The notes under the pieces were generated by a model that was given only the letters and a program-made list of their open reading frames with translations, made no database searches and had not been told where the DNA came from. A stretch of 64,000 nucleotides of DNA. It comes from Paraburkholderia fungorum (lineage in GTDB: Bacteria; Pseudomonadota; Gammaproteobacteria; Burkholderiales; Burkholderiaceae). Each line of letters starts with the position of its first letter. The stretch's first letter is position 1. Both the position numbers and the translations under genes were made by a program. Positions 58,861-64,000 of this stretch are shown here, piece after piece. Location: assembly GCF_003610895.1 (NCBI RefSeq), contig NZ_MCAS01000015.1:1-64000 (forward strand), read 5' to 3'.

Positions 58861-59670
58861 TTAGCCGAGCGTGAGGCCGCCGTCGATATGGATCACCTGG
58901 CCGGTGATGTGACGCGCTTCGTCGGAGAGCAGGAACGCGATCAGCGCGGCGATATCCGCGGGCTCGGCGACGTGACCGAGCGGCGTTGCTTCGGCGGCGC
59001 GGGTCCATACCGATGCATTATCGGCACTTGGGCCGCGATCTTTACGGGTGTAGCCAGGCGCCACGCAATTGACTGTCACGCCATGCGCCGCCAGTTCGGC
59101 GGCTGCGGTTTTGGCCAGCGATTCGAGCGCCGCTTTCGCGGCCGCCGTAGCGGCGAATGGTGCGTCCACGCGATAGCGATGGGCGACGAACGAACTGAGC
59201 GCCACCACACGACCCCGCTCCGAGGTGGCCAATGCGGGCGTTGCACGCTTGACGAGCGCGGCGAATGCGGCCGGCATAGCGGCGAAGGCGGCGCTGAATG
59301 CATCCGCATCGAGTGCGTTGAGCGTTTGCCGTTGCGCGTGGCCGGCGTTCGCGACCAGTTGATCCAGCGCGCCGAAATTCGCGAGCGTTTGATGAACGAC
59401 GTGTTCGGCGGCGCCGCGTTCGGCCAGATCGGCGAACACCGTCGCGCAGCGCGCGCCGTTCGCGCCGCAATCGGCGGCGACTTGTGCGAGACGCCGGCGC
59501 GCTTCGTCGTCGGCGCCGCGTGCGTGCAGCATGAGCGCGGTGCCCGGCGCGGCGATGCGCCGGGCCAGTGCCGCGCCGATGCCGGAGCCCGCGCCGGTGA
59601 TCAGGACGACCCGCTCGAACCCGGCGCCGCCCGTGCCAATCGTGCTGCTCGCGTCATCGGTGCTGCTCAT
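58861..59670 (-). CDS. SDR-family protein lacking the catalytic tyrosine
   Basis: A 269-residue Rossmann protein: cofactor loop VVLITGAGSGIGAALA, NAG motif (VANAGHA), Ser159/160 (VVALSS) and a Lys at 179. In active short-chain dehydrogenases Tyr sits four residues before that Lys (YxxxK); here it is Thr175 (TAAAK). Both the DNA (ACG codon) and the frame are clear. The C-terminal GQVIHIDGGLTLG is normal. It may bind NAD(P) without catalysis, or use another residue. The ABC transporter gene ends 50 bases upstream on the same strand. Confidence 0.85.
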   Translation of the reverse strand: MSSTDDASSTIGTGGAGFERVVLITGAGSGIGAALARRIAAPGTALMLHARGADDEARRRLAQVAADCGANGARCATVFADLAERGAAEHVVHQTLANFGALDQLVANAGHAQRQTLNALDADAFSAAFAAMPAAFAALVKRATPALATSERGRVVALSSFVAHRYRVDAPFAATAAAKAALESLAKTAAAELAAHGVTVNCVAPGYTRKDRGPSADNASVWTRAAEATPLGHVAEPADIAALIAFLLSDEARHITGQVIHIDGGLTLG

Positions 59671-59720
59671 GTCGCTCTCGCTGTACGGGTTGCTGATGCT
59701 GTTTGTGCTGTTCGTGCTGC

Positions 59721-61472
59721 TTAAGCGGCGATCGGTTCGCCCGAGCGCTCGACGTCGAGTGTATCGGCATGGAACACCGCCAGCGATTCACGATGCGCGA
59801 CACTGACGATCGCCGCCTTCGGCAGACGCTCAGTGAACAGGTGATAGAGACGCGCTTCGTTTTCAGCATCGAGCGCGCTGGTTGCTTCGTCGAGGAACAG
59901 GTAGTCCGGCTTGTGCAACAGCACGCGGGCACCGGCGAGACGCTGTTGTTCGCCCGGCGAGAGGATGCGCGTCCAGTGTCCTGATTCCTGCAGACGCTCG
60001 GCGTATTCCGACAGGCGGCAGGTGACGAGCGCTTCACGGCATTCCTCGTCAGTGTAGGTGTCCGCAGAAGACGGATAGGTGAGCGCGGCCTTCAGCGTGC
60101 CGATCGGCATGTAGCTGACCTGCGGGATGAACATCATGCGCGCGTTGACCGGTGCATCGATCGAGCCGTCACCGAACGGCCACAAGCCGGCGAGCGCGCG
60201 CATCAGCGTGCTCTTGCCCGAGCCGGACGGACCCCGCACCAGCCAGCGCGAGCCCGGCGTGATCGCGATATCGCGGATACGCGACAGCGGGTTGCCGTTC
60301 GGCAGCGCAAGCTGGAGGCCGTCCGTGGTCAGCTTGTCTTCGTCGACGAAATGCAGGTTGATGCCGCCATGCGCGGTGGCGGGCGAGACCGATTCCTTCA
60401 GACGCGGCGCGTGCACGATGCGCTTGAATTCACGCAACCGGTTCACGGTGGCGCGCCATTCGACCAGGGTGCCGTAACTATTGATGAACCACGAAAACGA
60501 ATCGCTGACGGTGCCGAATGCACTCGAAATCTGCATCAGTACGCCGAACGAGAAAGCGCCCGCGAAGTAGCGCGGCGCGGCCACGACGATCGGAAAGATG
60601 ATCGCGATCTGACCATAGAAGCTCAGCACGAAGGTGAGCCGCTTGGTGTACTTCATCACCTGCCACCAGTTGTCGCGGATGCGGCCGAACAGCGAGTGCG
60701 CGTTCGTCTTCTCCGTTTCCATGCCGTTGTAGAAGGCAATCTGCTCGGCGTTTTCACGCAGACGGATCAGGCCGAAACGGAAATCCGCCTCGACTTTCTG
60801 CGCCTGGTAGTTGATCGGCACGAGCGGGTGGCCGACCTTCTGGATGATCAGCGAGCCGACCACGGCGTAGAGCGCGGCGGCCCAAACCATGTAGCCCGGA
60901 ATCTGTATCGGCATGCCGCCGAGCGAAATGGTCAGCGCGCCGGCCAGCGACCACAGGATGGTAATGAACGAGACCAGCGTGACGACCGTGGAGAGCAGAT
61001 CGAGCGTCAGCGAGAGCGTGGTGGTGGCGAACGATTGCAGGTCGTCGCTGATCCGCTGGTCGGGGTTGTCGGCGAGCCGGTCGCGCTCGATCCGGTAGAA
61101 GGCGCTGTCGCGCAGCCATTCGTCGAGATAGCGCGTGGTCAGCCACTGGCGCCAGCGGAAGCCGAGCATCTGGCGCAGATAGCGGCCATACACGGCAAGA
61201 ATGATGAAGCCGAACGCGAGCCCCGTGAACACCATCAGCAGGTGCGGGAAGTCGTGCACATTCTTGGTCTGCAGCGCGTTGTAGAAGTCGGCGCTCCAGC
61301 GGTTCAGGCGCACGTTGATCCACACGACGAGCAGATTCATCACGATGATCGCGATGAGCAGCCCCCACGCCGTTTTTCGTTCTTCGGAGACCCAATAAGG
61401 TTTGATCAGGCTCCAGGCGGAGACTTTTTCGTCCGGCGGCAGCGCGGGGCTGGAAGCGGTATTCGATGTCAT
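59721..61472 (-). CDS. ABC transporter, fused permease-ATPase (SbmA/YddA family)
   Basis: It is 583 residues from the ATG at 61472 (AGGA four to five bases before it). A six-helix membrane domain of the ABC_membrane_2 type carries RYLDEWLRDSAFYRIE and NPDQRISDDLQSF, signatures of the SbmA/BacA and YddA group. The ATPase has Walker A GPSGSGKST, Q-loop IPQVSYMP, signature LSPGEQQR, Walker B YLFLDEATSALD and H-loop VSVAHRESL. Related proteins import antimicrobial peptides or cobalamin, but the substrate here is not known. Confidence 0.9.
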   Translation of the reverse strand: MTSNTASSPALPPDEKVSAWSLIKPYWVSEERKTAWGLLIAIIVMNLLVVWINVRLNRWSADFYNALQTKNVHDFPHLLMVFTGLAFGFIILAVYGRYLRQMLGFRWRQWLTTRYLDEWLRDSAFYRIERDRLADNPDQRISDDLQSFATTTLSLTLDLLSTVVTLVSFITILWSLAGALTISLGGMPIQIPGYMVWAAALYAVVGSLIIQKVGHPLVPINYQAQKVEADFRFGLIRLRENAEQIAFYNGMETEKTNAHSLFGRIRDNWWQVMKYTKRLTFVLSFYGQIAIIFPIVVAAPRYFAGAFSFGVLMQISSAFGTVSDSFSWFINSYGTLVEWRATVNRLREFKRIVHAPRLKESVSPATAHGGINLHFVDEDKLTTDGLQLALPNGNPLSRIRDIAITPGSRWLVRGPSGSGKSTLMRALAGLWPFGDGSIDAPVNARMMFIPQVSYMPIGTLKAALTYPSSADTYTDEECREALVTCRLSEYAERLQESGHWTRILSPGEQQRLAGARVLLHKPDYLFLDEATSALDAENEARLYHLFTERLPKAAIVSVAHRESLAVFHADTLDVERSGEPIAA

Positions 61473-61825
61473 GAGCATCCTGATGAAGTGCTGGCCCATC
61501 TGGCCGGCCCATCTCGGGCCGACCCCACGGCGGTTTGCGGTACGTGCCCCGGGCGTCGTGCTCGACGAACCCACGCCCGGGTGAGCGCCTGATTCTGGCG
61601 TGAAGCCCTTAAATGAAAATTAATTTCCGCCCAGCGGTCTCGCCTTGATGCCGCTGTCGCGCATGCGGCGAGGCGACGCTCGCGGCATCCGGTGGAGGCA
61701 TTGTGCCAGAGCGCTGGCTTCGGCCATATTGGCTGATTGAAAGAGGGGGCTGGATCAAATGCGCCCGGGTTGCGTGGGCCGCTGGTTTGCGGGTGCCGCG
61801 CCTTTTATGGTCTAATGACCTTCGA
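61473..61825. other. Divergent spacer before the thiamine leader
   Basis: About 350 bases between the ABC transporter start and the TPP riboswitch with no supportable gene. The short + strand frames near 61703-61885 run into the riboswitch and have no coding features. The promoter for the thiamine operon should lie around 61770-61820; TATGGTCTAAT at 61806-61816 is a possible -10 area. Confidence 0.4.
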
Positions 61826-61932
61826 CGAAACAGGGGTGCTTTGCCCACAGGCTGCGTGATTCTCATGCAGCGGCGGCGAGGCTGAGAGAGACCCTTTGCA
61901 CCCGATCCGGGTAATACCGGCGCGGGAAGTTT
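61826..61932 (+). promoter_or_regulatory. TPP riboswitch (THI element)
   Basis: The thi box is plain: GGGGTGC (61833-61839), GGCTGAGAGAGACCC (61880-61894), CCCGATCCGGGTAATACCGG (61901-61920), then GCGGGAA (61922-61928). Thiamine pyrophosphate binding should repress thiO-thiS-thiG. How it represses cannot be read with certainty; no U-tract terminator follows, so blocked translation or a Rho-type mechanism fits better. Confidence 0.92.
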
Positions 61933-62062
61933 CCGGAAGCAGCCACTCTTCCATTCCCCGCTGGGCGGCGTCCGTCATATTTGACGCGCGTTGTGCCCGG
62001 CCGGCCTCACCCGCCGGTTTCGTCCTGGGTACGTGCGTTTTGGGCCGTACAGAAAGGACTCG

Positions 62063-62179
62063 ATGACCGCCTATTCTTCAGACATGTGTTTTGCTTCTCG
62101 CCACGTTGCCGTCGATCGCGTCGGCGCGCCGTGCTGGTGTAGCCTTGCTTGCCGTTGCAGCTCGGAGTGGGCGCGATGA
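62063..62179 (+). CDS. Short leader ORF overlapping thiO
   Basis: A 38-residue frame (MTAYSSDMCFASRHVAVDRV ...) with a strong AAAGGA seven bases before its ATG, ending TGA in a 4-base ATGA overlap with the thiO start at 62176. It is Cys-rich (MCF, CWC, ACRC). The fit of start signal and overlap argues for translation; whether the peptide matters, or only its translation (coupling to thiO and riboswitch control), cannot be decided here. Confidence 0.45.
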   Translation: MTAYSSDMCFASRHVAVDRVGAPCWCSLACRCSSEWAR

Positions 62180-63306
62180 ATCGCCACGCTCAACCCGATT
62201 TCGCGGTGCTCGGCGGTGGACTGTGCGGGCGTCTGGTCGCTTGGCGTCTCGCCGGGGCTGGGCATCGCGTGGCGCTCTATGAGCGTGGCGATGCCGCAGG
62301 CTCACAAGCCGCGGCCTGGGTTGCCGCCGCCATGCTGGCGCCGCTGGCCGAAGCCGCCAGCGCCGAACTGCTGATTACACGCCTTGGTGCAAGTTCGCTC
62401 GAGACGTGGCCGCAAGTGCTGGCCGAATTGCCCGAACCGGTGTTCTTTCAGCGCAATGGCACGCTCGTCGTGTGGCATCACGCCGACCGGACCGAAGCAC
62501 CCTTGTTCGAACGCCGTGTGCGCTCGAACGCGCCTGCCGAATTGCTCGACGGCGGCTTCGTGACGCTGGCCGGCGCTCAGCTGGGCGCCGCCGAACCCGC
62601 GCTGGCGGGCCGCTTCAATCAGGGCTGGCTGCTGCCGCGTGAAGGCCAGCTGGATAACCGTCAGGTGCTGTCCGCGCTTGCAGCGGGCCTGGCCCAGCGT
62701 GGCGTCGAAACACACTGGAACACGCCCGTCGACGATCACGCGTTGCCGCCCGCGCGCGTCACGATCGACTGCCGGGGTTTGGGCGCGAAGCCCGTGCTGC
62801 CCACGCTGCGTGGCATTCGTGGCGAAGTCGCCCGCGTGCACGCGCCCGGTATCAAGCTGACGCGGCCGGTGCGGCTGCTGCATCCGCGCTATCCGCTGTA
62901 TATCGCGCCGAAGCAGGATGATCTCTACGTGATCGGCGCAACCGAGGTGGAAGGCGAGGACATGTCGCCGGTCAGCGTGCGCTCGGCGCTCGAGTTATTG
63001 AGCGCGGCGTTCTCGGTGCATCCCGGTTTCGGCGAGGCACGTATCCTCGAACTGAATTCGCAGTGCCGCCCGACTTTGCCGGACCACCGTCCGGCTTTGC
63101 TGTGGGATGGCGCGCAGACGCTGCGCGTGAACGGCCTGTACCGGCACGGTTACATGATCGTGCCCGAAGTCGCCGACGAAGCCGCGCGCTTTGCCGCGGC
63201 GCTGCTCGACGGCCGCATCGGCGACGCCGACGCCTTCGCCGACTGGCAAAGCGCCGCGCGCTGGAGCGAGCTGTTTCAACTGGACTCCACGCGGGAACCG
63301 GCATGA
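62176..63306 (+). CDS. thiO: Glycine oxidase ThiO
   Basis: ThiO oxidises glycine to iminoglycine for the thiazole ring of thiamine. It is 376 residues. FAD site VLGGGLCGRLVAWRLAGAG at the N terminus, DAO-family body, and C-terminal RVNGLYRHGYMIVPEVAD. The ATG at 62176 has GGAG eight bases upstream; a start at 62149 is less likely. It is the first enzyme gene behind the TPP riboswitch and overlaps the thiS frame. Confidence 0.93.
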   Translation: MNRHAQPDFAVLGGGLCGRLVAWRLAGAGHRVALYERGDAAGSQAAAWVAAAMLAPLAEAASAELLITRLGASSLETWPQVLAELPEPVFFQRNGTLVVWHHADRTEAPLFERRVRSNAPAELLDGGFVTLAGAQLGAAEPALAGRFNQGWLLPREGQLDNRQVLSALAAGLAQRGVETHWNTPVDDHALPPARVTIDCRGLGAKPVLPTLRGIRGEVARVHAPGIKLTRPVRLLHPRYPLYIAPKQDDLYVIGATEVEGEDMSPVSVRSALELLSAAFSVHPGFGEARILELNSQCRPTLPDHRPALLWDGAQTLRVNGLYRHGYMIVPEVADEAARFAAALLDGRIGDADAFADWQSAARWSELFQLDSTREPA

Positions 63307-63350
63307 GCGCCGCGCCGCTCCCGCTATCGATTGAACCGTATTCGAACACC

Positions 63351-63548
63351 ATGGACATTCATATCAATCAGAAGCCGTTGTCGTTGCCCGAAGGCGCGAC
63401 TGTCGCCGATGCGCTCGCCGCGTTCGGCGCGCGTCCGCCGTTCGCGGTCGCACTGAACGGCGATTTTGTCGCGCGCACCCAGCATGCGGCGCGCGCGCTG
63501 CAGCCGGGCGACAAGCTCGATGTCGTGCAACCCGTGGCCGGCGGTTAA
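63351..63548 (+). CDS. thiS: Sulfur carrier protein ThiS
   Basis: ThiS carries sulfur as a C-terminal thiocarboxylate to the thiazole synthase. The frame from 63351 gives 65 residues, MDIHINQKPLSLPEGATVAD to VVQPVAGG, with the essential Gly-Gly end. An in-frame ATG at 63303 overlaps the thiO stop (ATGA) and would give 81 residues; the family length favours 63351, the coupling favours 63303. Confidence 0.9.
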   Translation: MDIHINQKPLSLPEGATVADALAAFGARPPFAVALNGDFVARTQHAARALQPGDKLDVVQPVAGG

Positions 63549-63580
63549 GCCCGCGCCACGCTTTGCCGGAGAACAGGACT

Positions 63581-64000
63581 ATGCAAATGACTGCCCCCCA
63601 AACCGCCGACGCGCTTACGCTCTACGGCCAAACTTTCGCGAGCCGCGTGCTGCTTGGCACGTCGCGCTATCCGTCGCTGCAATCGCTGTCCGACTCGATC
63701 GACGCGGCGCGGCCCGGCATGGTGACCGTTGCGCTGCGCCGGCAAATGAACGAAGGCGGCGCCGAAGCCGGCTTCTTCGACCTGCTCAAGCGCCACGGTG
63801 TGCCGCTTTTGCCCAACACCGCCGGCTGTCTGACGATCGGCGAGGCGGTGACGACCGCGCACATGGCGCGTGAAATCTTCGAAACCGACTGGATCAAGCT
63901 CGAACTGATCGGCGACGACTACACGTTGCAGCCCGATCCGGTCGGCCTGATCGAAGCGGCCACGCGGTTGATCAAGGACGGCTTCAAGGTGCTGCCGTAC
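63581..64000 (+). CDS. thiG: Thiazole synthase ThiG (3' end outside window)
   Basis: ThiG builds the thiazole phosphate from deoxyxylulose phosphate, ThiS-thiocarboxylate and iminoglycine. The 140 codons in the window start MQMTAPQTADALTLYGQTFA and show the TIM-barrel signatures LLGTSRYPS, LLPNTAGC and WIKLELIGDDYTLQPDP. The second ATG at 63587 is equally possible from the ribosome-binding site. It follows thiS by 32 bases. Confidence 0.95.
   Translation, partial: MQMTAPQTADALTLYGQTFASRVLLGTSRYPSLQSLSDSIDAARPGMVTVALRRQMNEGGAEAGFFDLLKRHGVPLLPNTAGCLTIGEAVTTAHMAREIFETDWIKLELIGDDYTLQPDPVGLIEAATRLIKDGFKVLPY

Noticed and set aside
1..64000. CRISPR arrays, tRNA and rRNA genes, prophage and attachment sites
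   Set aside because: No regularly spaced repeats, tRNA-like cloverleafs, rRNA sequence or phage-type genes were noticed on reading the window. A tRNA scan could still find one I missed.

Overview
This is a GC-rich, tightly packed bacterial chromosome segment from a beta-proteobacterium of the family Burkholderiaceae. Paraburkholderia or Burkholderia is most likely. The evidence is the unbroken str-end/S10/spc/alpha ribosomal supercluster with Burkholderia-like protein sequences, the system II cytochrome c genes (resB, ccsB) beside a cytochrome c4 gene, and the gene orders pilMNOQ-aroK-aroB-dgt and gltB-gltD. I saw no rRNA, tRNA, CRISPR array, prophage or intact insertion sequence.

Layout. 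1-15984: the 3' part of tuf, then rpsJ, rplC-D-W-B, rpsS, rplV, rpsC, rplP, rpmC, rpsQ, rplN-X-E, rpsN-H, rplF-R, rpsE, rpmD, rplO, secY, infA, rpmJ, rpsM-K-D, rpoA and rplQ, all on the + strand. The cluster is broken by a hairpin after tuf, a very good sigma70 promoter between rpsJ and rplC, a second promoter before rplN, and an intrinsic terminator between rpoA and rplQ. 16000-31300: housekeeping and redox/envelope genes: cutA, dsbD, hemB, engB, cytochrome c4, resB-ccsB, msrP-msrQ, lptM-lysA, cyaY and PBP1A. 31557-39035: a five-function type IV pilus assembly set in four genes (pilM, pilN, a pilO with a PilP-like tail, pilQ), then aroK, aroB and dgt. 39088-48046: a DUF883 membrane protein, ompW, a RAYT-like transposase relative that has lost its catalytic residues, and gltB-gltD. 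48290-52017: dadA with an MFS transporter, and a Tat-exported phosphatase-like lipoprotein with serine in place of the catalytic cysteine.

52225-58694 is the most unusual stretch. It holds a histidine kinase/response regulator pair, a second, paralogous response regulator with no kinase of its own, an orphan FlgH (flagellar L-ring lipoprotein) with no other flagellar gene nearby, and five small secreted proteins or lipoproteins of unknown function. I read it as a regulated outer-envelope module. 58861-64000: an SDR-family protein lacking the catalytic tyrosine, an SbmA/YddA-type ABC transporter, and a thiamine operon headed by a TPP riboswitch (short leader ORF, thiO, thiS, start of thiG).

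The best candidates for undescribed biology are a possible small RNA between hemB and engB (C/U-rich loop, U-rich stretch and orphan terminator), the FlgH/two-regulator envelope module, the PilO-PilP fusion, and three proteins of catalytic families that have lost their catalytic residues (RAYT-like, phosphatase-like, SDR).
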